Shown here: in pieces, positions 1 through 7,575 of the stretch
Position numbering within the stretch: position 1 is the first letter of the stretch
How the letters are laid out: the number at the start of each line of letters is the position of its first letter
DNA from: Comamonadaceae bacterium
GTDB lineage: Bacteria > Pseudomonadota > Gammaproteobacteria > Burkholderiales > Burkholderiaceae_C
NCBI GenBank assembly: GCA_947454585.1
Contig: CANGML010000026.1
Location: 1 to 12,735 of the forward strand
Length of the DNA: 12,735 nt
Direction of reading: 5' to 3'
Made by a program: the position numbers and the translations under genes
Notes under the pieces: model-generated
What the model was told of the DNA's origin: nothing
Databases searched by the model: none
Seen by the model: only the letters and a program-made list of their open reading frames with translations

Positions 1-1
1 G

Positions 2-334
2 CAGTCCCGCAACCAAGCCGATGCCGCAGTGCACAGCGTCAAGAAGAGCTTGGGCGAACACGGCGACAAGCTCGACGCTGGTGAGAAAGAAGCCATCGAG
101 GCAGCCATCAAAGACGTCGAAGAAGCCTTAAAAGGCGAAGACAAATCGGCCATCGATGCCAAGACCGAAGCCTTGATGACTGCCTCACAAAAGCTGGGCG
201 AAAAAGTCTATGCCGATATGCAAGCCGCTCAAGCGGCAGGTGGTGCCGCTGCAGGTGCAGGTGCAGGTGCAGACGCTAAGCCCGCCGACGACAATGTGGT
301 CGACGCTGAAGTGAAAGAAGTCAAAAAAGGCTAA
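2..334 (+). CDS. dnaK: Chaperone DnaK (Hsp70), C-terminal fragment
   Basis: This is the last 110 codons of DnaK; the gene begins outside the window and is read in frame from base 2. DnaK is the ATP-driven cytosolic Hsp70 that binds exposed hydrophobic stretches and works with DnaJ and GrpE. Only the C-terminal helical lid is visible ([20 protein letters not shown] and the helices after it). It is followed by an Ala/Gly linker and an acidic tail with [15 protein letters not shown], the typical proteobacterial DnaK ending. The linker is partly coded by a 6-base tandem repeat (251-272). dnaJ follows 105 bases downstream on the same strand, the usual dnaK-dnaJ order. No catalytic residues of the ATPase domain are present, so the identification rests on the tail and the context; it is nevertheless firm. 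Confidence 0.95.
   Translation, partial: QSRNQADAAVHSVKKSLGEHGDKLDAGEKEAIEAAIKDVEEALKGEDKSAIDAKTEALMTASQKLGEKVYADMQAAQAAGGAAAGAGAGADAKPADDNVVDAEVKEVKKG
251..272 (+). repeat. Short tandem repeat GCAGGT (about 3.7 copies) in dnaK
   Basis: Three full GCAGGT units plus GCAG run in frame and encode alternating Ala-Gly in the flexible linker before the DnaK tail. Such repeats can change copy number by slippage in multiples of two residues without breaking the frame. Probably neutral length variation. Confidence 0.7.
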
Positions 335-361
335 CGCCTTTTCTCACCTACTGCGCTGAGC

Positions 362-398
362 TCGCCGCGTTTCGCCTGAAAAGGTGAACACGCGGCGA
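362..398 (+). promoter_or_regulatory. Hairpin in the dnaK-dnaJ intergenic region
   Basis: TCGCCGCGT (362-370) pairs perfectly with ACGCGGCGA (390-398). Inside, TTCGCC (371-376) pairs with GGTGAA (383-388, one G-U) around a 6-base loop, with one bulged base at 389. The result is a strong two-part stem. Only GTCTT follows, not a run of T, so this is not a standard intrinsic terminator. It may attenuate transcription or protect or process the mRNA, giving less dnaJ than dnaK. The function is inferred; the pairing is seen. Confidence 0.5.
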
Positions 399-439
399 AG
401 TCTTGATCAAGCCCCACAAAACACGGCACCGTACACACC

Positions 440-1579
440 ATGTCCAAACGCGATTTTTATGAAGTTCTCGGCCTCGCCAAAGGCGCGAGCGAGGACGAAA
501 TCAAAAAGGCCTATCGCAAACTCGCGATGAAGTACCACCCCGATCGCAACCAAGGCGAGAAAGCCAAAGAAGCGGAGGCCCAGTTCAAAGAGGTCAAAGA
601 GGCCTATGAGATGCTGTCGGACGCAGACAAGCGTGCCGCCTATGACCAATATGGCCATGCTGGCGTGGACCCCAATATGCGCGGTGGCCCAGGTGGTCCC
701 GGCGGCTTTGGCGGAGCAGGCTTTGGTGAAGCGTTTGGTGACATTTTTGGGGACATTTTTGGCCAGCAACGACGTGGCGGGGGTGGCCGTCAGGTCTACC
801 GTGGCAACGACCTCAGTTACGCCATGGAAATCACGCTCGAAGAAGCGGCCAACGGCAAAGACGCTCAGCTCAAAATTCCAGGTTGGGACAGTTGCGAAAC
901 CTGTCACAGCACAGGCGCCAAACCTGGCACATCGGCCAAGACCTGCACCACCTGCCAAGGCAGCGGCCAGGTGCAAATGCGCCAAGGTTTTTTCAGCGTG
1001 CAGCAAACCTGCCCGCACTGCCGAGGCTCAGGCAAGATCATCCCTGACCCCTGCAATATGTGTCATGGCCAAGGCAAGATCAAAAAGCAAAAAACACTGG
1101 AAGTCAAAATCCCCGCGGGCATTGACGACGGCATGCGCATCCGCAGCACCGGCAATGGCGAACCTGGGACCAACGGCGGTCCGCCCGGCGACTTGTTCAT
1201 CGAGATTCGCGTCAAAAAGCACGACATCTTTGAGCGCGATGGTGACGACCTGCATTGCTCAGTGCCGATCAGCATCACCACGGCAGCTTTGGGTGGCGAA
1301 ATTCGCGTGCCCACACTCGCGGGCGAGGCCGCCATTGACATCCCCGAAGGGACGCAAAACGACAAGCAGTTCCGTTTGCGCGGCAAAGGCTTGAAGGGCA
1401 TTCGCTCCAGCTTTCCTGGTGATTTGTATTGCCACATCTCGGTCGAGACTCCCGTCAAGCTCACCGAACACCAACGCAAGCTGCTCAAGGAGTTGGATGA
1501 GTCCTTGAAAAAAGGCGGCAACAAACACTCGCCCGCCGAAGGTGGATGGGCCGACAAGCTCAAGCGCTTTTTCAACTAA
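440..1579 (+). CDS. dnaJ: Chaperone protein DnaJ (Hsp40)
   Basis: This is a complete type I Hsp40 of 379 aa, a normal length. It delivers unfolded proteins to DnaK and stimulates its ATPase in the cytosol. The J domain spans about 1-70 with the essential HPD at 33-35. A Gly/Phe-rich region follows (about 75-117, including the usual repeated DIFG). The zinc-binding domain has four CxxCxGxG-type modules at C152/C155, C169/C172, C191/C194 and C205/C208, so both zinc sites are complete. The first module is slightly off consensus (CETCHSTG). The C-terminal substrate-binding and dimer region ends in KLKRFFN. The ATG at 440 gives the canonical [12 protein letters not shown] start, although no clear Shine-Dalgarno precedes it. 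It lies behind dnaK and is probably cotranscribed, with the hairpin at 362-398 between them. Confidence 0.98.
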   Translation: MSKRDFYEVLGLAKGASEDEIKKAYRKLAMKYHPDRNQGEKAKEAEAQFKEVKEAYEMLSDADKRAAYDQYGHAGVDPNMRGGPGGPGGFGGAGFGEAFGDIFGDIFGQQRRGGGGRQVYRGNDLSYAMEITLEEAANGKDAQLKIPGWDSCETCHSTGAKPGTSAKTCTTCQGSGQVQMRQGFFSVQQTCPHCRGSGKIIPDPCNMCHGQGKIKKQKTLEVKIPAGIDDGMRIRSTGNGEPGTNGGPPGDLFIEIRVKKHDIFERDGDDLHCSVPISITTAALGGEIRVPTLAGEAAIDIPEGTQNDKQFRLRGKGLKGIRSSFPGDLYCHISVETPVKLTEHQRKLLKELDESLKKGGNKHSPAEGGWADKLKRFFN

Positions 1580-1586
1580 GCACAAA

Positions 1587-1614
1587 CAGTGTCACTTTTA
1601 AACCGGTGATACTG
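1587..1614 (+). promoter_or_regulatory. Hairpin between dnaJ and the nuclease gene
   Basis: CAGTGTCAC (1587-1595) pairs with GTGATACTG (1606-1614), nine pairs with one G-U, around a 10-base loop TTTTAAACCG. The stem ends six bases before the ATG at 1620 and includes the first base of the alternative GTG at 1614, so it could limit ribosome access. No T-run follows. The regulatory role is a guess; the pairing is seen. Confidence 0.3.
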
Positions 1615-1619
1615 TGGAC

Positions 1620-2984
1620 ATGACTGTCAACCTTACTTTTCTAGGTGGCGCCGGTACTGTCACCGGCTCCAAGTATTTGGTCGAACACGATGGCAAACGC
1701 TTGTTCGTCGATTGCGGTTTATTCCAAGGGTACAAGCAGCTTCGTTTGCGCAATTGGAACGACTTATCCGTCAAGGCGACAGCTATCGATGCGGTGCTGT
1801 TGACGCATGCACACTTGGACCACAGCGGCTATCTCCCCTTGCTGTACCGACAAGGTTTTCGAGGTCATATCCACGCCACGCCCGCCACCTGCGACCTGTG
1901 CGCCATCTTGCTGCCCGATAGCGGCCATATCCAAGAGGAAGATGCCGCGTTCTTGAACCGTCACGGTTTCACCAAGCACAGCCCTGCGATGCCGCTGTAT
2001 GGCAAGCATGATGCGCTGCTGTCTTTGCAATTGCTCAAGCCTGAGCGGGAAACCATCAGCTTCTCGCCCATTCCTGGGTGGAAGGCCACCTTCACGACGG
2101 CGGGTCATATTTTGGGCGCCGCCAGTGTCTTGCTTGAAGTGGCAGGGCGGCGCATTTTGTTCAGTGGCGATGTGGGGCGGCCTGACGACTTGCTGATGAA
2201 TGCCCCGGCAGCGCCACCTGATGCGGATACGGTTTTGATCGAATCGACTTACGGCAACCGAGAGCATCCGCACGAGGACATCTTGGCGGAACTCGCACCT
2301 GCACTCAAAAAAGTTGCGGCGCGTGGCGGCGTGGCTGTCGTGCCCGTCTTTGCCGTGGGCCGTGCACAAGCCTTGCTGCATGCGATCGCCGTGCTGAAAG
2401 CACGCGGCGACATCCCGTCTGCGCTGCCCATTTTTTTAGACAGTCCCATGGCGGTTCACACCACTGAACTGTTCCACCGTCATCCCGATGCACACAAGCT
2501 CGATGCGCAGGCGTTGAAAGACCTCAAACATGTGGCGACGATGGTGGAGACCCCTGAACAATCCAAAGCCTTGGCGAAACGCCACGGCCCCATGGTCATC
2601 TTGGCGGCCAGCGGTATGGCCACTGGCGGACGTGTGCTGCACCATTTGGCGCACTACCTGCCCGACCATCGCAACATGGTCATCCTGACGGGCTATCAAG
2701 CGCCAGGCACACGGGGTGCGACCCTGGCCAACGGCGGCCCCACATTGCGCCTGCATGGCCAAGAGGTCTCCGTTCAAGCCGAAGTCGTGCAACTGCAGTC
2801 CTCCTCGGCACATGCCGATGCCTCACAATTGATCAACTGGCTCAAGGGCATGAAAACCCCACCAGATCAGGTGTATGTGGTGCACGGCGAACCCGAGGCA
2901 TCAGACGCTTTGCGCCAGCGCATTGAACGCGATTTAAGATGGCGCGCAGTCGTGCCTGAACATGGCAGCACTTGGCCCACCTGA
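1620..2984 (+). CDS. MBL-fold/beta-CASP RNA nuclease (CPSF73-like)
   Basis: This predicted zinc-dependent ribonuclease has 454 aa from the ATG at 1620. The fold is metallo-beta-lactamase, then beta-CASP, then a C-terminal RMMBL segment. Zinc-site motifs are all present: HAHLDH (63-68), H163 in TAGHILGA, D184 in FSGDVG, H398 in HADAS and H422 in VVHGEPEAS. The beta-CASP part shows PVFAVGRAQ and LAASGMATGGR. The family includes eukaryotic CPSF73 and many bacterial proteins that act as RNA endo- or exonucleases; the substrate here is unknown. A GTG at 1614 would add two residues. I prefer ATG because conserved sequence begins directly after it. The gene lies 40 bases after dnaJ and 33 bases before eptA, so it may share transcripts with them. 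The family call is firm; the biological target is not. Confidence 0.9.
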   Translation: MTVNLTFLGGAGTVTGSKYLVEHDGKRLFVDCGLFQGYKQLRLRNWNDLSVKATAIDAVLLTHAHLDHSGYLPLLYRQGFRGHIHATPATCDLCAILLPDSGHIQEEDAAFLNRHGFTKHSPAMPLYGKHDALLSLQLLKPERETISFSPIPGWKATFTTAGHILGAASVLLEVAGRRILFSGDVGRPDDLLMNAPAAPPDADTVLIESTYGNREHPHEDILAELAPALKKVAARGGVAVVPVFAVGRAQALLHAIAVLKARGDIPSALPIFLDSPMAVHTTELFHRHPDAHKLDAQALKDLKHVATMVETPEQSKALAKRHGPMVILAASGMATGGRVLHHLAHYLPDHRNMVILTGYQAPGTRGATLANGGPTLRLHGQEVSVQAEVVQLQSSSAHADASQLINWLKGMKTPPDQVYVVHGEPEASDALRQRIERDLRWRAVVPEHGSTWPT

Positions 2985-3017
2985 TTCAGCCTCTTTTAGC
3001 TTTTCTGCAGTTTTTCT

Positions 3018-4676
3018 ATGCGCCTCATGTTCTTAGATGCCCCTGTTCGTCAACCCCGATCGGCCATCACCTTGGTGCTACTCAGTAGTCTCTGGTTGGC
3101 AGTGGTAGGCAATTTGGCGCTTTGGAAGACCTTGACCGAGCTCCCCGACTTAACGGGCGGTCATGGCGTTTTTTTTGCTGTGGTGTTCGCGCTGATCATT
3201 GCAGGCGTCATCGCTAGCTTGTTGTCTATCGTGGCTTGGCGTTACACGCTCAAACCTGTCATCACACTTTTTCTTTTGCTAGCGGGATTCGCCACGCATT
3301 ACATGTTGGCCTATGGCATCGTGGTGGACACGCCCATGGTAATCAATGTGTTTCAAACCGACACACGCGAAGCAGGCGATCAGCTCAGTGGGCAGCTCGC
3401 GCTGACGGTGTTGGTACTGGGCGTGTTACCAGCCCTATGGCTGTGGCGACAACCCATGACCTCGCCACCTTGGCAGCAGCAACTGATGCGAAATGGCGCA
3501 CTGTGTTTGACGGGTTTGGTGATCAGCGCTGCCATGCTGCAAGGGGTGTTCCAAGACTTCGCGTCTCTGATGCGCAACCACACGCAACTGCGTTACCAAA
3601 TCAACCCACTCAACAGCGTCTATGCCCTGCTCGATCTGACCGTGATCCCGTCGGAAAGGCCTAACGGCCCGATGCACGCCCTGGGCACCGATGCACACAT
3701 CATTCAACGGTCTGCATCAACTGCTGAACGACCGCCGCTCTTGGTGTTTGTGTTGGGCGAGACGGCAAGAAGCCAAAATTTTTCTCTGAACGGTTACGAA
3801 CGCCCTACCAACCCCTTACTCGCCAAAGAAAACATCACCAGCTTCACGCACGTCACCTCCTGCGGCACCAGCACGGCCGAATCCGTGCCTTGCATGTTCT
3901 CGCACCTAGGACGTGCGGCCTATGTCAAACGTGAGCAAGACTTTGAAAATCTGCTGGATGTGTTGCAGCATGCTGGCTACGCTGTGCTCTGGATGGATAA
4001 CCAATCGGGCTGCAAAGACCAGTGTGACCGGGTTCCGCATACCAACACCTCCAATTTGCAAGTCCCCGACCACTGCGAAGGCGGTGAATGCCGTGACACC
4101 GTGATGCTCGCGCGCATCGACTCCGAATTAGCCAAACTCCCTGCTGAGCGTCGTGCGCGTGGCACGGTCGTGGTCTTGCATCAAATGGGCAGCCACGGTC
4201 CTGCGTATTTCAAGCGTACACCTGCAGAATTCAAAAAATTCGCACCCGAATGCCAAGACACTTCCTTGTCGCCATGTGATCGCGCACAGGTGGTCAATGC
4301 TTACGACAACACCATCGTATTTACCGACTATTTTTTATCGCGTGTCATTGGTTGGCTCAAGTCACAAGAAAAGTCGAGCACGCCAGCCATGCTGTATGTA
4401 GCAGACCACGGTGAGTCACTGGGTGAAAAGAATATCTACTTGCACGGTCTGCCCTATGCCGTTGCCCCGGTCGAACAAAAGACCGTCCCCCTGATCACTT
4501 GGTTATCGCCAGGTTTCGAGCAACTCAGTCGCGTGAGTACACGCTGCTTGAATGCCGAGCGGCACAAGCCGTTGTCACACGACAACCTGTTTCACTCGGT
4601 ACTGGGGTTGATGGCCGTGAAAACCACGGCGTACCAGCGCGAGCTGGATTTCTTTGCCACTTGCGAAGGCCGCTGA
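3018..4676 (+). CDS. eptA: Phosphoethanolamine transferase, EptA/MCR family
   Basis: This 552-aa inner-membrane enzyme transfers phosphoethanolamine from phosphatidylethanolamine, most likely to lipid A. That lowers surface negative charge and, in relatives, polymyxin sensitivity. About five hydrophobic helices occupy residues 15-180, followed by a periplasmic sulfatase-fold domain. Residues matching the catalytic site are E248 (GETAR), the nucleophile T286 in CGTSTAESVPCMFS, H393 (GSHGP), D463-H464 (ADHGES) and H476 (LHGLPY). C282/C292 and further Cys pairs fit the conserved disulfides. The acceptor cannot be proved from sequence. The start at 3018 follows a pyrimidine-rich stretch with no Shine-Dalgarno; an ATG three codons later is possible. 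The 3' end faces the DUF1854 gene with only three bases between the stop codons and no terminator in the gap. Confidence 0.9.
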   Translation: MRLMFLDAPVRQPRSAITLVLLSSLWLAVVGNLALWKTLTELPDLTGGHGVFFAVVFALIIAGVIASLLSIVAWRYTLKPVITLFLLLAGFATHYMLAYGIVVDTPMVINVFQTDTREAGDQLSGQLALTVLVLGVLPALWLWRQPMTSPPWQQQLMRNGALCLTGLVISAAMLQGVFQDFASLMRNHTQLRYQINPLNSVYALLDLTVIPSERPNGPMHALGTDAHIIQRSASTAERPPLLVFVLGETARSQNFSLNGYERPTNPLLAKENITSFTHVTSCGTSTAESVPCMFSHLGRAAYVKREQDFENLLDVLQHAGYAVLWMDNQSGCKDQCDRVPHTNTSNLQVPDHCEGGECRDTVMLARIDSELAKLPAERRARGTVVVLHQMGSHGPAYFKRTPAEFKKFAPECQDTSLSPCDRAQVVNAYDNTIVFTDYFLSRVIGWLKSQEKSSTPAMLYVADHGESLGEKNIYLHGLPYAVAPVEQKTVPLITWLSPGFEQLSRVSTRCLNAERHKPLSHDNLFHSVLGLMAVKTTAYQRELDFFATCEGR

Positions 4677-4679
4677 GCG

Positions 4680-5159
4680 TTACAAGAAACGGTCCAGCAG
4701 TTTGCGGGTGTGACGGTCCAGCGACGGCAAATCGCGAATCAAGAACTGCACCCCGTGGGCGTCGGCCACGATCAGACGATGCGCGCTCAGGCGGCGAATG
4801 TCTTCCTCACCTTTGAGCACCAACTGCGTGGGACCACGGTTGGTTTGCACCTGCCACACACTGGGGGTGGAAAAGCTGTTCACACCGTCCAAGCGCAAGA
4901 TCTCCGGCATGAACTCACGTCCTTGCAAGGCCTGCGCCACGATCTCTCGCGCGTGCACAGGCAAGTCGCTCAGGCGCTCCACCCACGCCAATTCTTTACC
5001 CTCGGCACTCAAAATAGAAATGCTTTGCTCAGGTTCGGCAATCGGAAAGGCACGCGCCACCAAGGCCCCCACATGTTGTGTGCCATCGGCTAGGGTGACC
5101 ACCAACTTGCCAAAGGGGTCAACAGCCAAAGTGAAGGCCTGGGTCATCGGGGCACTCAT
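4680..5159 (-). CDS. DUF1854 protein, cyanophycin-locus associated
   Basis: This 159-aa soluble protein has no signal peptide or membrane helix. It matches the DUF1854 pattern as I know it: RAFPIAEPEQSIS (36-48), GKEL with AWVERLSDL, REFMPEI, a W-Q-V-x-T-N-RG segment, then LVLKGEEDIRRL, and a closing LPSLDRHTRKLLDRFL. No biochemical activity of the family is known to me. Its ATG overlaps the stop codon of the upstream ABC gene (ATGA, 5156-5159), and a perfect AAGGAG sits five bases before the ATG inside that gene. The two are therefore probably translationally coupled and may form a complex. Genes of this type are known beside cyanophycin synthetases, which is the case here. A cytosolic accessory or regulatory subunit of the transporter is my inference. 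Confidence 0.85.
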   Translation of the reverse strand: MSAPMTQAFTLAVDPFGKLVVTLADGTQHVGALVARAFPIAEPEQSISILSAEGKELAWVERLSDLPVHAREIVAQALQGREFMPEILRLDGVNSFSTPSVWQVQTNRGPTQLVLKGEEDIRRLSAHRLIVADAHGVQFLIRDLPSLDRHTRKLLDRFL

Positions 5160-7441
5160 ACAGACTCCTTGGCTGAAACGCCCACCACGGCATCTTGCGC
5201 ATTTTTGGCTTGAGCCTCATACAAACGGTAGTAGGCGCCTTGACGTGCCATGAGCGTGTCGTGGTCGCCCTCTTCCACCACCACGCCTTGCTCCATGACC
5301 ACCAAGCGGTCAGCTTTGTTGAGCGTGGACAAACGATGGGCAATCGCAATCGTGGTTCGGCCCTGCACCAAGTTGTCCAAGGCCTTTTGAATTTCTTGTT
5401 CAGTCTCTGTGTCCACTGAGGCGGTGGCTTCATCCAAGATGAGGATGCGCGGGTTGATCAGCAAGGCGCGTGCAATGGAAATGCGTTGACGCTCGCCACC
5501 CGACAAGCCTTGACCGCGCTCACCCACCAGCGAGTCATAGCCTTGCGGCAAACGCAAAATAAACTCGTGCGCATGTGCGGCGCGGGCTGCGGCCACAATT
5601 TCTTCACGCGTGGCATTGGGTTTGCCGTAGGCGATGTTGTCGGCAATCGTGCCGAAGAACAAGAACGGTTCTTGCAGCACCATGCCAATGTGGCTACGAA
5701 AGTCGGACAGCGCGATGTTGCGAATGTCGATGCCATCGAGCTTGATCGCGCCTTCGCTCAAATCGTAGAAGCGGCAAATCAGGTTGACCAAGGTGCTCTT
5801 GCCCGAACCGCTCTGGCCCACCAAACCGATCATCTCGCCGGGGCGAATGGTCAGGTTCATACCTCGTATGACAGCGCGGTTGCCATAACGGAAACCTGCA
5901 TCTTGAATTTCGATGCGTCCTTGCACGGGCTGGGGCAAGGGTTGTGGGTGCGGTGTTTCGGGCACGCTGGAGACGTGGTCGAGGATTTCGAAAATACGCT
6001 TCGCGCCAGCGGCTGCTTTTTGCGTGTGCGAAACGATGCGACTCATGGAATCTAAGCGTGTATAAAAGCGCCCGATATAGGCCAAGAACGCCGCCAACAC
6101 ACCCACCGAAATTTGGTGATGCGACACCAAATAAATACCAAAGCCCCACACCACCAGCAACCCCACCTCGGTCATCAGCGTGACGGTGGGCGAAAACAAG
6201 GACCACACAAAATTGATGCGGTCATTCACCGCCAAGTTGTGCTTATTGGCATCGCGAAAACGGTTGGCCTCTCGTGTTTCCTGCGCAAAGGCCTTGACCA
6301 CACGAATACCGGGAATGGTGTCGGCCAACACATTGGTCAACTCAGACCAGACGCGGTCGATCTTCTCGAACCCCGTGCGGAGTTTGTCCCGCACGGTGTG
6401 AATCAACCACACGATGAACGGCAAGGGCAGCAAGGTGGCGGCAGCCAGCTTGGCATCGATGCTGATCAAGATAGAGGCGGTCATCACAATCATCAGCACA
6501 TCGGTGGCAAAGTCCAACAAATGCAGCGACAAAAACACGCAAATGCGGTCGGTTTCAGCGCCAATCCGGTTCATCAGGTCACCGGTACGACGTCCACCAA
6601 AGTACTCTAAAGACAAGCGCATCAAGTGCTCATAAGCCGTGGTGCGCAAGTCCGCGCCGATGCGCTCAGAGACCAAGGCCAAGATGTAGGTTTTGAGCCA
6701 ACCCAAGCCCCAGGCCAGCAAGGCCGCACCCAACAATCCGCCCAAGTACAAAAACACCAAATCGTGGTCAATATCTTTGCCGTTTTGGAATGGAATCAAC
6801 ACATCGTCCATCAACGGCATCGTCAGGTACGGCGGCACCAAGGTGGCGGCGGTGGAAGCCAATGTCAACAAAAAGCCTGCTAACAGGCGCCACTGGTAGG
6901 GTTTGGCAAATCGCCACAAACGGAACAAGCCCCAGGTGGAGAGCGGTGCATGTTGTTCGCGGTTGCAAACCGGGCACTCATCACCCGCGTTCTCGAGCTG
7001 AAGCTTGCACTGCGGACAACGCGCCTGAGCGGTGGCAGCCAGCGACTTACCGTGGGTGAGCAGCTCGAGGTGGTCAGCGAACTTTTCTTGCAAGCGCATC
7101 GCTGTCACGTTGTGGGTCAAGGTAAAGCGCCAACTGGCGATGCGCCGGCTGGCATCGATCAGGCTCAAAGTCCCCACACCCGCATGATCGGTGTGCGTGA
7201 TCGTCATGCCTGGCGCCAACACCCAGCTGTCCCAGACAGTTGCTGAAGCGGCCTCTCGGGCGCCAAAAATCACCCGCTGGTCTGTCACAATGAGCAGCCC
7301 TAGCGAAAAATGTAACTGGGCATTCAGGTCAACCTCTAGCCAAGCTAGAACGTTTTCTTGTTCAGACAGTTGTGCCAACGCTGAAGTTCGCCAGCCCTCG
7401 GGCAATACAACTTTGGTGGAAGCCGATAAAGAAGAATTCAT
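5156..7441 (-). CDS. ABC exporter-type half-transporter with N-terminal PH-like domain and zinc ribbon
   Basis: This 761-aa fused membrane/ATPase half-transporter presumably works as a homodimer. Residues about 25-130 form an extra domain with a bacterial PH-like signature (LGLLIVTDQRVIFG, 47-60). A zinc ribbon follows: C142/C145 and C156/C159 (CPQC, CPVC). A type 1 exporter membrane domain with six helices spans about 180-480. The ATPase domain is complete: A-loop Y519, Walker A GQSGSGKST (542-550), signature LSGGE (646-650), Walker B ILILDE (666-671) and switch H702. It should therefore hydrolyse ATP. The open frame extends to 7561, but conserved-looking sequence begins near the ATG at 7441, which leaves a 134-base divergent promoter region. 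Its neighbours are coupled DUF1854 downstream and divergent cyanophycin synthetases, so a cyanophycin-related substrate is likely but unproved. A general lipid or peptide exporter is the alternative. Confidence 0.88.
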   Translation of the reverse strand: MNSSLSASTKVVLPEGWRTSALAQLSEQENVLAWLEVDLNAQLHFSLGLLIVTDQRVIFGAREAASATVWDSWVLAPGMTITHTDHAGVGTLSLIDASRRIASWRFTLTHNVTAMRLQEKFADHLELLTHGKSLAATAQARCPQCKLQLENAGDECPVCNREQHAPLSTWGLFRLWRFAKPYQWRLLAGFLLTLASTAATLVPPYLTMPLMDDVLIPFQNGKDIDHDLVFLYLGGLLGAALLAWGLGWLKTYILALVSERIGADLRTTAYEHLMRLSLEYFGGRRTGDLMNRIGAETDRICVFLSLHLLDFATDVLMIVMTASILISIDAKLAAATLLPLPFIVWLIHTVRDKLRTGFEKIDRVWSELTNVLADTIPGIRVVKAFAQETREANRFRDANKHNLAVNDRINFVWSLFSPTVTLMTEVGLLVVWGFGIYLVSHHQISVGVLAAFLAYIGRFYTRLDSMSRIVSHTQKAAAGAKRIFEILDHVSSVPETPHPQPLPQPVQGRIEIQDAGFRYGNRAVIRGMNLTIRPGEMIGLVGQSGSGKSTLVNLICRFYDLSEGAIKLDGIDIRNIALSDFRSHIGMVLQEPFLFFGTIADNIAYGKPNATREEIVAAARAAHAHEFILRLPQGYDSLVGERGQGLSGGERQRISIARALLINPRILILDEATASVDTETEQEIQKALDNLVQGRTTIAIAHRLSTLNKADRLVVMEQGVVVEEGDHDTLMARQGAYYRLYEAQAKNAQDAVVGVSAKESV
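5165..5170 (-). promoter_or_regulatory. Shine-Dalgarno AAGGAG for the DUF1854 gene
   Basis: Read on the - strand, AAGGAG stands five bases before the ATG at 5159. It lies inside the last codons of the ABC gene. It is the best ribosome site in the window and fixes the start of the DUF1854 gene. Together with the ATGA overlap it points to coupled translation. Confidence 0.8.
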
Positions 7442-7575
7442 TATTGGAATGTTGCTGCTTTCAATCGACGGAAATCGAGAGACGGCGGTAAAGAATAAAA
7501 GCAGGAGCCAGGACTTTGTTGCATCCCAGCACGCATGCATTTGATTGTATCGCCCACTCATTTCGTAGCTAATTT
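7442..7575. promoter_or_regulatory. Divergent intergenic region between the ABC and cyanophycin synthetase genes
   Basis: These 134 bases must hold the promoters for both arms of the cyanophycin locus. The sequence is more AT-rich than its flanks (for example TAAAGAATAAAA around 7489-7500). I could not find a convincing -35/-10 pair, a sigma-54 site or a clear operator on either strand. No good Shine-Dalgarno precedes either start. The overlapping GCATGC/ATGCAT palindromes at 7533-7540 are the only symmetry seen. Confidence 0.5.

Noticed and set aside
740..762. Tandem repeat GACATTTTTGG in dnaJ
   Set aside because: It encodes the repeated DIFG of the Gly/Phe region, a normal DnaJ trait.
407..1018. 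203-codon open frame antisense to dnaJ
   Set aside because: It lies wholly over the conserved dnaJ coding frame, its protein is low-complexity Ala/Phe/Val-rich with no recognisable domain, and long antisense frames are expected in GC-rich DNA.
606..1394. 262-codon + strand frame inside dnaJ
   Set aside because: It is an out-of-frame reading of dnaJ, whose zinc-finger and J-domain frame is certain; the product is Ala/Pro/Ser-rich with no motif.
4689..4722. Direct repeat ACGGTCCAGC near the end of the DUF1854 gene
   Set aside because: It is explained by two Leu-Asp-Arg codon runs in the conserved tail; two copies of ten bases are not enough to claim a site.
5486..6055. 189-codon frame opposite the ABC ATPase domain
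   Set aside because: It is antisense to the Walker A and signature region, which fixes the true coding strand.
7445..7460. Sigma-54-like TGGAATGTTGCTGC in the divergent gap
   Set aside because: The invariant GC does not fall at the required distance from GG, so the -24/-12 pattern fails.
7442..7561. Longer ABC start adding 40 residues with a hydrophobic patch (WLLLLFF)
   Set aside because: The extension looks like translated intergenic sequence, would nearly abut the divergent cphA start, and would put a membrane-like patch before a cytosolic PH-like domain.
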